Source: Shimia sp040370365
GTDB lineage: Bacteria; Pseudomonadota; Alphaproteobacteria; Rhodobacterales; Rhodobacteraceae
NCBI RefSeq assembly: GCF_040370365.1
Contig: NZ_BAABWQ010000001.1
Coordinates: 1,178,001 to 1,242,000 of the forward strand
Length of the DNA: 64,000 bases
Reading direction: 5' to 3'
Under the pieces are notes generated by a model. The model was given only the letters and a program-made list of their open reading frames with translations. It was not told where the DNA came from and did no database searches. Made by a program: the position numbers and the translations under genes. Positions 16,530 through 25,651 of the stretch are shown here, in pieces; the first letter of the stretch is position 1, and the number at the start of each line of letters is the position of its first letter.

Positions 16530-17561
16530 ATGACAGACAATACGAATGACGATGGTATCCCGACGCTTGCTGACGTGGCGCGACACGCAAATGTGTCCAC
16601 GGCAACTGTTTCCCGCTGTCTAAACTCTCCTGAACGCGTTGGTAAGAACACCCGCGAACGCGTAATGCAAGCTGTTCAAAACTTGGCGTATACTCCAAAT
16701 TTCGGTGCACAAGCGCTCGCGGCGCGCCAGACGAACACCATTGCCGCTGTAATTCCGACTATGGAAAACGCAGTGTTTGCGCGAGGGCTACAAGCTTTCC
16801 AGGAAGAATTGGTGCGTCATGGAAAAACGCTATTGCTCGCATCTTCCGCTTACGATGCCGATCTTGAAGAGCAACAGGTGCGTACATTGGTGGCTCGTGG
16901 CGCGGACGGTCTTTTGCTAATTGGATATGATCGAGCTCCCGACATCTATGCATTTCTCGCAAAGCAAAAAGTTCCCACAGTCATTGCTTGGTCTTTCAAT
17001 CCTGAAGAGAACCGCCCAGCAGTCGGCTTCAACAATCGTGCTGCTATGACAGAACTTGCCAAGCAAGTTATTCGCCATGGCCATAAGCACCTCGCATGCA
17101 TTTCAGCGCCAACAGCCTCTAACGATCGCGCTAGAGAACGCGTTGCAGGCATCCGAGACGCCAAAGCCAGCGTCGGACTGAATCCAAATGACTTACTTGT
17201 GATTGAAACGCCCTATGGCATTGAAAGTGGGGAACGTGCATTTCGTCAGGTGTTGACCGACGCTCCGAACACCACCGCTGTGATGTGTGTAAATGATGTA
17301 CTTGCGGTCGGTGCGCTGCGAGCAGCAAAAGAAATGGGGATTCGCGTTCCAGACGATATCTCAGTTACAGGTTTTGATGATATCGAGATCGCCACACTTG
17401 CGGAACCGCCGCTCACCACGGTGCACGTCCCACATAGAGAAATGGGCAGACGTGCGGCTGATATGCTGATACAGATCCAAAAAAGCGACCTTACGGTGCA
17501 AAACTTGGAGCTCACGACCGAAATTCGGCTACGTCAGTCTCTGGGTCCAAACCGAAACTAA
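16530..17561 (+). CDS. LacI-family transcriptional regulator of the sulfonate operon
   Basis: 343 residues. N-terminal helix-turn-helix TLADVARHANVSTATVSRCL with hinge helix NFGAQALAARQTNTIAAVIP, then a periplasmic-binding-protein-like effector domain ending with the family phrases AVMCVNDVLAVGALRAAKEMGIRVPDDISVTGFDD and PPLTTVHVPHREMGRRAADML. Divergent from the hps-suy operon with the tandem palindromes between them, so most likely its repressor, released by DHPS, sulfolactate or a related metabolite (inference). The intergenic site also probably gives autoregulation. Confidence 0.88.
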   Translation: MTDNTNDDGIPTLADVARHANVSTATVSRCLNSPERVGKNTRERVMQAVQNLAYTPNFGAQALAARQTNTIAAVIPTMENAVFARGLQAFQEELVRHGKTLLLASSAYDADLEEQQVRTLVARGADGLLLIGYDRAPDIYAFLAKQKVPTVIAWSFNPEENRPAVGFNNRAAMTELAKQVIRHGHKHLACISAPTASNDRARERVAGIRDAKASVGLNPNDLLVIETPYGIESGERAFRQVLTDAPNTTAVMCVNDVLAVGALRAAKEMGIRVPDDISVTGFDDIEIATLAEPPLTTVHVPHREMGRRAADMLIQIQKSDLTVQNLELTTEIRLRQSLGPNRN

Positions 17562-18273
17562 CCGCATTATAATTCAATTGTCTTTAACTCCGGGTCGAGA
17601 ATTGTCATTGGTCGAAAACTGACCAAAGGTCAGTATGGGCGGTAAGCTGCCGCGACATCATGGGCCTTTTGCTCCCTAGCCCTTCATCCAATCGGCCACA
17701 TAATATTTCAAGCGTGTATTGCGTTCACAAGCGACCACCCGGCATGAAAGGCTTCGCTGAACCTATTGAAAAACATTGATGTATTTTCGGCTTTTGGGCT
17801 TTCAAGACCTTGATAACATCGAAAGTCGCCCGAGGCTCTACTGCCCCTATGCGTGAATGTCCGACTGTACTTCCGGTCAATTCTATAGGAGAAAATGCAG
17901 AGAAATCAGCCTTTTCTCCGATGCCAATTTAGTTTGCTCATAGATGGCGAGTTCGGGTAAAAATGTCATTCGCATTGGCCACCGTGAGAGACGGCTCATA
18001 GCACAATACCACCAACAAATTCATCCAATGCCAATGGGAAACCTTCACGAAGGAAAATTCGGGGGTACGTGCTTGGCTCCGCGAAGTTTGCTATAGGCCT
18101 CAACGATCACTTCTTGACAGAAACAGTCGGCATTATTAAGCCAACGTCACTACTTCCAGCCAAATTTCCCGCCACGAAGTCTGTGATCACCTGTGTTCAT
18201 AAGTCCGCGTAGGGTCTTAATGTCTTGCCTGACGCGATGAGCACCTTCACTGCCGTTGCGAAGGGAAGCCAAA
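17562..18273. other. Gene-free stretch between lacI and exbB
   Basis: About 710 bases with no convincing coding region. A small perfect inverted repeat, ACTGACC at 17618-17624 and GGTCAGT at 17628-17634, separated by three bases, lies 57 bases after the regulator gene and could be a terminator stem. The remainder is unexplained and presumably holds the exbB promoter. Confidence 0.4.
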
Positions 18274-19314
18274 ATGTCACGTTCTGTCAGGAGGCTAAAA
18301 ATCAAATCCGCGCTGCATTGCGCGGCGATTTTGGTTGTGATGACCGCTCCAAGCTTTGCACAAAACGCTGCCCTCTCCGATCAGGACACCACCCGCACCC
18401 CATCAGTCGCTGATCCCACAGTACCGCTTGGCCAAGCCTCACCGTCCGCTACACGTAAATCAAATCCACCAATGGAAGGGGCCATACCGGCACCTTTATC
18501 TGAAGAGCCTTTGGGCTTAGATGCAATAACGCCAGCAGCGACGGACATTTCCGATGGTTTGGACACTGCATCAATGGATACACTGACTTCAAAAGCTGCG
18601 GTGTCTCCCGAAATTGAGCCGTCGGTAGACAAAACACCCATACAACATCGATTTGGAGAAGCTTTCTCAAAATCAAACAAACTTCTCACAGATGGTGGGC
18701 CTTCAATTTGGGCAATTGCGTTGTTATCTGTCGCAACCCTCGCGCTCATTATGTGGAAAGTTTGGCGTCTTGCGCTCATTGGAGCTTGGTCAAGAGCCAA
18801 AGCGCACAAAGCCGTATCTCTATATGAAGACAACAACCCAGCCAGCGCAACGGAAGTGGTCAAAGACCGCCGCGGTCTGCGTTCGAAAGTGGTCTTTGCG
18901 GCAATCACTGCGCGCGAAACTCTGCCCGAGGACGCTGCACGTGAAGAAACATCGCGCGTCGCAAAACGTGAGTTGGGCGACGCCTCCATCGGCCTGCGTG
19001 CGCTTGAATTGATTGCCACAATCGCCCCTTTGCTCGGCCTTTTGGGCACAGTAATGGGCATGATCGCCGCCTTTCAGACCCTGCAAGAAAGCGGTAGCCG
19101 CGCTGACCCCTCGTTGCTAGCTGGCGGCATCTGGGAGGCCTTACTTACCACCGCAGCAGGCATGGCGGTTGCGATCCCTGCTGCTGCTGCATTGACATGG
19201 TTTGAAGCCGTTATCGACAATATGCGTCGGGACGTCGAAGACTCAGCAATGCGTATATTTGTGACTCGCCAGCCCGCCGCGGTCGATATGGAAGCTCCTT
19301 TGGCGGCGGAATGA
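18274..19314 (+). CDS. exbB: ExbB-type proton channel protein with extended signal-peptide N terminus
   Basis: 346 residues from ATG at 18274 (AGGGAAG upstream; TTG at 18256 is in frame but poor). A cleavable signal peptide ends near SFAQ, followed by a 100-residue low-complexity periplasmic segment rich in P, T, D and S, then a membrane helix (ALLSVATLALIMWKVW) and the MotA/TolQ/ExbB domain with ATIAPLLGLLGTVMGMIAAF and LLTTAAGMAVAIPAAAALTWFE. Works with ExbD and TonB in the inner membrane to power outer-membrane receptors. First gene of a four-gene exbB-exbD-exbD-tonB operon beside a siderophore importer. Confidence 0.88.
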   Translation: MSRSVRRLKIKSALHCAAILVVMTAPSFAQNAALSDQDTTRTPSVADPTVPLGQASPSATRKSNPPMEGAIPAPLSEEPLGLDAITPAATDISDGLDTASMDTLTSKAAVSPEIEPSVDKTPIQHRFGEAFSKSNKLLTDGGPSIWAIALLSVATLALIMWKVWRLALIGAWSRAKAHKAVSLYEDNNPASATEVVKDRRGLRSKVVFAAITARETLPEDAAREETSRVAKRELGDASIGLRALELIATIAPLLGLLGTVMGMIAAFQTLQESGSRADPSLLAGGIWEALLTTAAGMAVAIPAAAALTWFEAVIDNMRRDVEDSAMRIFVTRQPAAVDMEAPLAAE

Positions 19315-19317
19315 TTG

Positions 19318-19695
19318 ATGCAATTCACCGACCGGCGTAAATTTCGACGCAGACCCAGCCTCACACCTATGATCGACGTAGTTTTTTTGTTGCTTGTGTT
19401 CTTCATGCTCGCCTCCCGCTTTGGCATCAACCAAGTGCTTCCAATGCCATTGGCTTCTCCAGGCGGTGACTTTTCTGGAGCGCCCAAGCTGGTTGACGTC
19501 TTACCCGAACACCTACGTCTAAACGGCATTGGCCGCAGCCCAGAAGCTCTGGTTCCAGCTCTTAACGACCTAGTGGAAACCCCCAACGAAACAATTGTTT
19601 TACGAAGTTCTGAGGGTGCCACAGTTCAACGTATCATAGCTGTTTCAGAACGCTTGCGCACCGCCGGCTTCACCTCAATTGTGCTGGTAGAGTAA
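19318..19695 (+). CDS. exbD: ExbD-type protein, canonical copy
   Basis: 125 residues from ATG at 19318, three bases after the exbB stop (a TTG at 19315 is also in frame). One N-terminal membrane helix in SLTPMIDVVFLLLVFFMLAS with the protonatable aspartate D20 that is essential in ExbD and TolR, then a periplasmic domain. With ExbB and TonB it forms the energising complex. It is followed after three bases by a second exbD-like gene. Confidence 0.88.
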   Translation: MQFTDRRKFRRRPSLTPMIDVVFLLLVFFMLASRFGINQVLPMPLASPGGDFSGAPKLVDVLPEHLRLNGIGRSPEALVPALNDLVETPNETIVLRSSEGATVQRIIAVSERLRTAGFTSIVLVE

Positions 19696-19698
19696 GCC

Positions 19699-20082
19699 AT
19701 GGACTTCGCTTCCAACGATAGAAAACCTCGTGCCGAAAGCATCGTTCCGATGATAAACGTGGTTTTTTTGTTGCTGATCTTTTTTTTGATGACCGCGCAA
19801 ATTGCACCGCCGGACCCTTTCGACGTCTCTCTGCCCACAGCATCGGAAGCCACGGATACCAAAACGGATTTTGTCCTCTTTGTTGGAAAGAACGACGCAC
19901 TCCAATTTGAAGACACGACTGGCGAGGCTGTTTACTCTGCGCTGACCAAGCACACGTCAGAAAGTCGCACGGTCCAGCTGCGCATCGACGCAACGCTTGA
20001 TGGCGACCGCCTCGCTCAAGTTATGAAAAAGCTGACTGCAATTGGAATGTCGAGCGTCGAAGTGGTGGTTCAGTCACCATGA
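19699..20082 (+). CDS. ExbD-like protein lacking the membrane aspartate
   Basis: 127-residue ExbD paralogue, tandem to the canonical copy. Its membrane helix reads SIVPMINVVFLLLIFFLMTA, so the position of the essential aspartate is asparagine (N20), aligned residue for residue with D20 of the neighbour. The periplasmic domain is ExbD-like (VQLRIDATLDGDRLAQVMKKL). It overlaps tonB by four bases. It may pair with the canonical subunit in a hetero-dimer in which only one chain carries protons; that is inference. Confidence 0.82.
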   Translation: MDFASNDRKPRAESIVPMINVVFLLLIFFLMTAQIAPPDPFDVSLPTASEATDTKTDFVLFVGKNDALQFEDTTGEAVYSALTKHTSESRTVQLRIDATLDGDRLAQVMKKLTAIGMSSVEVVVQSP

Positions 20083-21104
20083 AACGCATCTTGGAAACTC
20101 TTGTGTTTGTCGGGCTGGCCCTGAGCCTACACGTCTTTATGGCTACGCTGGGCAAAGATGATGGCGGAGATGCCGACGGCGCAGGCGGCAACGCATTTGT
20201 GTCAATTACCGGCGCCCCCGCCAGCATTGAAGCCGTGCTCGCAGACTGGACGGCCGCCCCAAGCCATCAAGCTCAGATGATGGCGGATATGGCTCCATTG
20301 AATGCCGAAGTCAATGACGCGCCTCTGCCATCTTTGACGCTGGATGAAGCGCCAAATGCAAGTGTCAAAATCGCGGCCCTTACCTCCACAAATCCCCCTA
20401 CGCTGCCCGATCTTGATCTGGCTCGGGCGCCGCTGCCTCCCCAGCCGAAGGTAAAAACCCTCTCAGAGCCAGAGCTCAGCGCGCCAAGAGAGGTTGCTCC
20501 CCCCAAGGTCGCAAGGCCCGACAAGGTGTCCTCTCCTCATGCCATTCCGCCAGCGCTCAATCTTACCCAACCAGTCTTAGACCATTCCATTGAGCCCCCG
20601 GAACCACCACATGACACGGCAAATGAGTCGATCGAGAAACCTAAGGCAGATCCGGAGACTAAACCTAAAATCAACGTGGCGAGCAATTCTGCCCCCAAAA
20701 AGAAGGTTGCTGACAAAACCTCTATCGCTTCTGCGGGCGCTGCCCCGCAAAAGGCCAAAGGCGCGGGCACTAGCACACAGGCCGGAAGTCTCAAAAAGTC
20801 AACGGGCTTGGGCAAAGGCCAAGAGGCCAGTTTAATGTCTGTTTGGGCTGGTAAGATTCAATCACGCCTACAGAGAGGAGTGCGCGTAAGCAAAACGGAT
20901 GCCGCCAATGCTCAGGTGGTGTTACGGCTAAAAGTCGCGCCCAACGGGCGGCTCCTCAATGTTAGCATCGCCAAGTCCAGCGGATCCCACGAGCTGGATC
21001 AAACGGTGCTCACTTCGGTGCGGCGGATTGGTCGGTTTGCAAAGGCTCCGAAGCAGCTAACCAACAGCAGCTACGGATTCTCCCTGCCAATCCGTGTGAA
21101 ATAG
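20079..21104 (+). CDS. tonB: TonB family energy-transducing protein
   Basis: 341 residues: an N-terminal anchor helix (LETLVFVGLALSLHVFMATL), a long proline, alanine and lysine-rich periplasmic spacer (about residues 60-240), and a C-terminal TonB domain (about 255-341) with RLQRGVRVSKTDAANAQVVL and DQTVLTSVRRIGRFAKAP. It spans the periplasm and couples ExbBD to receptors such as the one encoded at 25.7-27.6 kb. Ends two bases before the convergent ABC ATPase gene, so both strands are packed. Confidence 0.87.
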   Translation: MKRILETLVFVGLALSLHVFMATLGKDDGGDADGAGGNAFVSITGAPASIEAVLADWTAAPSHQAQMMADMAPLNAEVNDAPLPSLTLDEAPNASVKIAALTSTNPPTLPDLDLARAPLPPQPKVKTLSEPELSAPREVAPPKVARPDKVSSPHAIPPALNLTQPVLDHSIEPPEPPHDTANESIEKPKADPETKPKINVASNSAPKKKVADKTSIASAGAAPQKAKGAGTSTQAGSLKKSTGLGKGQEASLMSVWAGKIQSRLQRGVRVSKTDAANAQVVLRLKVAPNGRLLNVSIAKSSGSHELDQTVLTSVRRIGRFAKAPKQLTNSSYGFSLPIRVK

Positions 21105-21106
21105 GA

Positions 21107-21865
21107 CTAGGGCACTACAAATGGCGTGTCGCCAACCATCGCAACCTGAGCATCGGTGCTATATACCTCGCTCAGCAACGCCTCGGTCACTAAATCTGAC
21201 GGTTTTCCTTCTCGTTCGATACGGCCAGATTTGAGCACAACCAAATGATCGGCATATTGAGCCGCAAAATTTATGTCATGTAGCACAATCACTACCGTCT
21301 TGCCTTCATCGTCCGCCAAGCGCCGAAGCAACGCCATAAGGGTGCGGGAAGCAGCAATATCCAGATTGTTAAGCGGCTCATCCAACAGCAGATAATCGGT
21401 GTCTTGTGCATAGATCATTGCCACGTGCGCCTTGTGTCTCTGACCACCGGACAGCGTGTCCAGAAACCGATCTGCAAGCGGCGTCAGTTCAAAGGCAGCC
21501 AGCGCCACATCCACCATTGCATAGTCGTCCGCCTTAAGACTCCCCTGACAGTGCGGATAGCGGCCAAATTGGATCAACTCGCGCACGGTCAAACGGGTGG
21601 CAAAGTGCACTTGCTGCGGCAAGATCGCCAGCTTTCGCGATAGAGCTCGGCGATTGGACGGTTTTACCGCTAAATCATCAACCGAAATCCGCCCGGTTTG
21701 GAGTGGCAAAAGCCGGGCGACATGAGAAAACAGGGATGATTTTCCGGCACCATTGGGTCCAATCAACGCAGTAACGCCGCCTTTAGGCAAAGTCACCGAG
21801 ATGTCGCTTAAGATACGGGCCCCGGCTACTTCATAACTCAGATTTTCAATTGAAATCAAATCCAT
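21107..21865 (-). CDS. Iron-siderophore ABC importer ATPase (FecE/FepC-type)
   Basis: 252-residue ABC ATPase: Walker A LIGPNGAGKSSLFSHVA, signature LSGGQRHKAHVAM, Walker B DYLLLDEPLNNLD, and switch histidine in VLHDINFAAQYA. The cluster of binding protein, two BtuC-fold permeases and this ATPase on one strand is the normal iron-chelate importer. The gene overlaps the upstream permease gene by ten bases. Confidence 0.9.
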   Translation of the reverse strand: MDLISIENLSYEVAGARILSDISVTLPKGGVTALIGPNGAGKSSLFSHVARLLPLQTGRISVDDLAVKPSNRRALSRKLAILPQQVHFATRLTVRELIQFGRYPHCQGSLKADDYAMVDVALAAFELTPLADRFLDTLSGGQRHKAHVAMIYAQDTDYLLLDEPLNNLDIAASRTLMALLRRLADDEGKTVVIVLHDINFAAQYADHLVVLKSGRIEREGKPSDLVTEALLSEVYSTDAQVAMVGDTPFVVP

Positions 21866-22800
21866 CCCTTTCGCAACAAAAGCGTGAGAAATACAAAGCC
21901 ACCAACAAAATCGATGACCACAGCAAGCGGTGTTGACAAACCCAACACACGCTCCAGAATGGTTTGCCCTGCAACCAGCACAATCCCCGCGATCAGCGCC
22001 GAAAGAGGTATCAGGACCGCATGGGTTTCATTGGGCGAAATCAACCTTGCAATGGACACGACCAGAAGTCCGAGGAACGCTACTGGCCCGACCAAAGCCG
22101 TGCTCACCGCCACCAATATTGCCACCAGGATCAGGGCCTGTTTCTGCCGTCGTGCCACGGGCTCACCGAGATTTGTGGCCATTTCAAAGCCCAAACCAAG
22201 CACATCTAATTGCCTACGCATCTGCCAACTCAATGACAGAGTGACAAATGTCAGCCCTGCAGAGATCCACAAGAGATTGAGGTCAATATAGTTGAACCGC
22301 GCATAGGAATTAACCTGGATCGTGGCGAATTCACTTGGGTCTATCATGCGATAGATAAAGGAGCTCAACGAACGGAACAGCACTCCAAAGATGATCCCGG
22401 TGAGCACCATTCTCATAAGGTCTGTTCGATGTTGCCCTATCAAGGTGCCAAACAAGATAAGCGCTGCGCCGATGAGCAAAGAAATATGCGCAAAGAACAC
22501 AAACTCCGACGGTAAGTGGTTGAACCCAGCAGCACCAATGGAAAACACCACCAAGGCAACAATCAAAGTGTAAAGGGCATCAAAACCCATGATCGACGGA
22601 GTTAGAATGTGATTGCGTGAGATGGTTTGAAACAACACCGTCGCCGTGGATACTGCCGCACCAACAATCAGCAGGGCTGCAAGTTTTCGCCCTCGAAACC
22701 ACAACACGAAGTCCCAATTCCCCTTGGCTCCCAAAGTCATAAACAAGACACAGCTGAGAGCAAGGAGCATTGCGCAAATCAGCGTGGATCTAGCGCGCAT
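21856..22800 (-). CDS. Iron-siderophore ABC importer permease (FecD/FatC-type)
   Basis: 314 residues from ATG at 22800, which overlaps the end of the previous permease gene by 11 bases; the open frame to 22851 lies inside that gene. BtuC/FecCD fold with about ten helices and typical blocks ATVLFQTISRNHILTPSIMGFDALY and GPVAFLGLLVVSIARLI, and a final helix pair with LSTPLAVVIDFVGGFVFLTLLLR. Forms the heterodimeric channel with the next permease. Confidence 0.88.
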   Translation of the reverse strand: MRARSTLICAMLLALSCVLFMTLGAKGNWDFVLWFRGRKLAALLIVGAAVSTATVLFQTISRNHILTPSIMGFDALYTLIVALVVFSIGAAGFNHLPSEFVFFAHISLLIGAALILFGTLIGQHRTDLMRMVLTGIIFGVLFRSLSSFIYRMIDPSEFATIQVNSYARFNYIDLNLLWISAGLTFVTLSLSWQMRRQLDVLGLGFEMATNLGEPVARRQKQALILVAILVAVSTALVGPVAFLGLLVVSIARLISPNETHAVLIPLSALIAGIVLVAGQTILERVLGLSTPLAVVIDFVGGFVFLTLLLRKGWI

Positions 22801-23752
22801 GTTTTGGTCCTGAATATAGCAGCCAAAGAAACACACCCGCACCCAAAACACCTAAAATTGTGCCCACCGGAATTTCAAACGGATACCTCACAATACGCCC
22901 AACGATATCGGACGACAGCACAAGCATCGCGCCGCAAAGCGCAGTTAATGGCAGGGTGGCCCGCAAATTGTCGCCACACCGACGGCTAATGATATTCGGC
23001 ACAATCAATCCAACAAAGGGGATGGCTCCAACTGTAATGACAGTTAGCGCAGAGACAACTGAAACGGCCAGTAGGCCGAGGATCATCACTTGATCGTAGT
23101 TGAGCCCCAGATTGACACTAGCCTCGCGTCCCAAACCTACGATCGCAAATTGGTCCGCAATCAAATACGTGAGAGCGGCGACAACGGCAGCGATCCACAG
23201 CAGTTCGTACCTCCCGCGCATGACACCACTAAAGTCACCGTTGAGCCAAGTATCGATGAATTGAAGCATATCCGCTTGGTAGGCAACAAAAGTCACGCCA
23301 GCCCCAATGATACCGCCGTATAAAATAGCGACCAGAGGCACCAACAGTGGTTGCGACGGTGGCAATCTTCGAACGATCAACAGAAACCCCAAGCTCGAAA
23401 CCAATGCAGTCGCGGTTGCCAAACTCATTTTAACAAAAATCGAAGCTCCCGGGAGAAACAGCGTCACGACAAGAATCCCCAAGGCGGCCCCCTGCCCGGT
23501 GCCTGCGGTCATTGGTTCCACAAACCGATTACGCACCAGCATTTGCATGATCATGCCACAGACCGCCAAAGCGGCGCCGGCAATCAAAGTGGCGAAAGTG
23601 CGCGGTAGGCGACTATCGAGCACAAGACCAAGCGCGTCACGATCATGAAAAACTGTCTCTGGTCGCAGTGAAATCACTCCCACAAACACGGAAATGGCGG
23701 CCAGAACCAAGATTCCAACCGCCAAGAAAAGTGCTGTGGAATGCCTTTGCAT
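22790..23752 (-). CDS. Iron-siderophore ABC importer permease (FecC/FatD-type)
   Basis: 320-residue BtuC-fold permease. Family blocks: SRLPRTFATLIAGAALAVCGMIMQMLVRNRFVEP (start of helix 2-3 region), GAIPFVGLIVPNI (coupling region) and a final FEIPVGTILGVLGAGVFLWLL. Begins six bases after the binding-protein stop. With the next gene it builds the membrane pore for the siderophore complex. Confidence 0.88.
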   Translation of the reverse strand: MQRHSTALFLAVGILVLAAISVFVGVISLRPETVFHDRDALGLVLDSRLPRTFATLIAGAALAVCGMIMQMLVRNRFVEPMTAGTGQGAALGILVVTLFLPGASIFVKMSLATATALVSSLGFLLIVRRLPPSQPLLVPLVAILYGGIIGAGVTFVAYQADMLQFIDTWLNGDFSGVMRGRYELLWIAAVVAALTYLIADQFAIVGLGREASVNLGLNYDQVMILGLLAVSVVSALTVITVGAIPFVGLIVPNIISRRCGDNLRATLPLTALCGAMLVLSSDIVGRIVRYPFEIPVGTILGVLGAGVFLWLLYSGPKHAR

Positions 23753-23758
23753 TCGGTC

Positions 23759-24643
23759 TTAACCCGCCGCAAATACGCTAAGAATGACATCCAACGTGCG
23801 GTTCATGGACTGAATGCCTCCGCCAGAAATATAGATGTCTGCCGCATTCAGGTAGACAACATTGCCATTTTTCCACGCGGTTGTTTCTGCGACCAGTGGG
23901 TTGTCCAATGTGGTCGCTGCACTTTCGCCCGGACGGCCGATTGCGGCCAACCGATCTACAACAATCAAGATGTCCGGGTTCGCCTCTTTGATGAACTCAA
24001 ATGAGATCGCTTCACCGTGGGTAGTCTGCTCCACGTCTTTAACAGCTTCTTCCAAACCAAGCTTTTCATGTAGCCAGCCAAAACGTCCACCGGCACCATA
24101 GGCGGAGATCTTTGGTCCGTTGGTCAATACGACCAACGCGGTGCCTTTTCCGTCCAGCGCGGTCTTTGCGAGTGCTAATTTTTGGGTAAATGCCTCTGCT
24201 AGCGCCTCTGCTTCGCTCTCCTTGCCAAAGATCGCTCCATAGGCCTCAAGACGGTCTAGACCCTGACCGACAGTGTCTTCCCAAATTGTCATGTCAATTG
24301 TCTGCGCCATGTCAGACATCGCCCTCATGTGCGTTGATGAGCGTCCACCCACGACGATCAAGTCCGGAGCCAAAGCGTTCACCGCTTCAAAATCGGGTTC
24401 AAAGATATTCCCGATAGTGGGAACGCCTGCCGTCACATCACTTAGGTAATCGACGTAGACGTTTTCCGGAACACCTGCCAGCTGCACCCCGAGCGCCGCG
24501 AGAGTGTCCAACGCTGCAATATCCAAGACCGCGACCTTCGTCGGGACTTCTGAGACATTTTCTTTGCCTACATAGGTGTCAATTTCTGCAGCCTGAAGCG
24601 TAGACGCACTTAGCGCCAGCGCGCAAAAAATCCGCTTAAACAA
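23759..24643 (-). CDS. Periplasmic siderophore-binding protein (CeuE/FatB/YclQ-like)
   Basis: 294 residues with a signal peptide (about 1-18, ending LQAA). Class III periplasmic binding protein: VAVLDIAALDTLAALGVQLAGVP, PDLIVVGGRSS, and the phrase PDILIVVDRLAAIG, which recalls the VDR block of the CeuE/FatB/YclQ group that binds catecholate or mixed siderophores such as petrobactin. First gene of the importer operon. The actual ligand cannot be told. Confidence 0.85.
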   Translation of the reverse strand: MFKRIFCALALSASTLQAAEIDTYVGKENVSEVPTKVAVLDIAALDTLAALGVQLAGVPENVYVDYLSDVTAGVPTIGNIFEPDFEAVNALAPDLIVVGGRSSTHMRAMSDMAQTIDMTIWEDTVGQGLDRLEAYGAIFGKESEAEALAEAFTQKLALAKTALDGKGTALVVLTNGPKISAYGAGGRFGWLHEKLGLEEAVKDVEQTTHGEAISFEFIKEANPDILIVVDRLAAIGRPGESAATTLDNPLVAETTAWKNGNVVYLNAADIYISGGGIQSMNRTLDVILSVFAAG

Positions 24644-25096
24644 TAACCTTCTCCTGTTTTGCGGCGTTTGGCTGGAAAACTGGCTGTACGCTATTTGATG
24701 CTTGATTATCCGCAGAAAATCGGCGAGTCCAGAGTAATGCAGTCTTTTAGTCGGGAACCCTTGAGGTGCGGACGCCTTTTGGCATTTTTATCAAGGACCA
24801 TACGGCCAGATTTCTTGTGCGATTGAGCACGAATTCTGCCCACAAAGTTGAAGGCATCAGTTACGAAGCAAGTCTTAAATACGACGTCCCAATGCGTACC
24901 ATTGGGATGTGTACAAACATCCTTAGGCATAAAATGACGAACGGGGCCGAAAAAGCCGGAACCTTAGTGCATATCAAAAACGTCATCGACGTGCATTTGG
25001 AACGCGATGCATTCCGCGAAGAGTTCAAAAACCTTTATTGGGCAAATTAGAAATCTCTAACAGCAATGCCCCAGCGATTATTGCCAGAGAGCTGAC
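24644..25096. other. Divergent promoter region of siderophore importer and marR-like gene
   Basis: About 450 bases between the importer operon (-) and the MarR gene (+). A GTG-started open frame of 94 codons (24766-25050, +) is present but has no family resemblance and no clear ribosome site; I do not call it. No Fur-type box was recognised. The promoters of both operons should lie here. Confidence 0.4.
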
Positions 25097-25588
25097 ATGA
25101 CCAACAACAGAGCTAAGATTACGACTCAAACGCCCAACGCAGCATTTTTTGACGACGATGATCCCAACATCGCTTACAGTCGTGTCTGGTTTTATGTCCT
25201 GAAGAGCCAGCGCAAGTTCTTTCTGAAATTCTCGCAGGTTCTCAAGGAAGCAGGGCTCGGCGATCCAGTTTGGTATGAAATCTTGTATGAGATTGATCAA
25301 GGCGGCGAAGGTGGGAAGCTGATGGGCAACCTCGAAGCCAAATTGCTTTTGCCACAATACGGCCTATCGCGGCACGTGAGCCGAATGGAAACAGCCGGCC
25401 TCATTCGCAGAAACTACATTACTGACGGCAGGCGCAAACAGGTTCTCTTTCTGACGGATGTTGGTGCCGCACGGATGAAAGAAGTTTGGCCCCTGTATCT
25501 GGACACTTTGAAATCAGAGATGGGGCCATTGCTGCACACCGACGAAGCCTATGACCTCGCTCGGTTTCTGTTGCGCCTTTTACGTTAA
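25097..25588 (+). CDS. MarR-family transcriptional regulator
   Basis: 163 residues. Winged helix-turn-helix of MarR type: LKEAGLGDPVWYEILYEID, then LLPQYGLSRHVSRMETAGLIRRNYITDGRRKQVLFLTDVGAARM, the recognition helix and beta-wing. An N-terminal acidic run (DDDD, residues 20-23) is unusual but not diagnostic. It sits between the importer and the TonB-dependent receptor genes, so it may control iron-chelate uptake, though roseobacter iron response usually uses Irr, RirA or Fur-like proteins. Confidence 0.85.
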   Translation: MTNNRAKITTQTPNAAFFDDDDPNIAYSRVWFYVLKSQRKFFLKFSQVLKEAGLGDPVWYEILYEIDQGGEGGKLMGNLEAKLLLPQYGLSRHVSRMETAGLIRRNYITDGRRKQVLFLTDVGAARMKEVWPLYLDTLKSEMGPLLHTDEAYDLARFLLRLLR

Positions 25589-25651
25589 TTCGCGCGAATG
25601 AGGCCCCACCTCCAAGCGAAGATGGAGCCAATGATATTCCTGATGTCTTCT

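Noticed and set aside
24766..25050. 94-codon open frame upstream of marR as a gene
   Set aside because: GTG start without a ribosome site and no recognisable family; likely chance.
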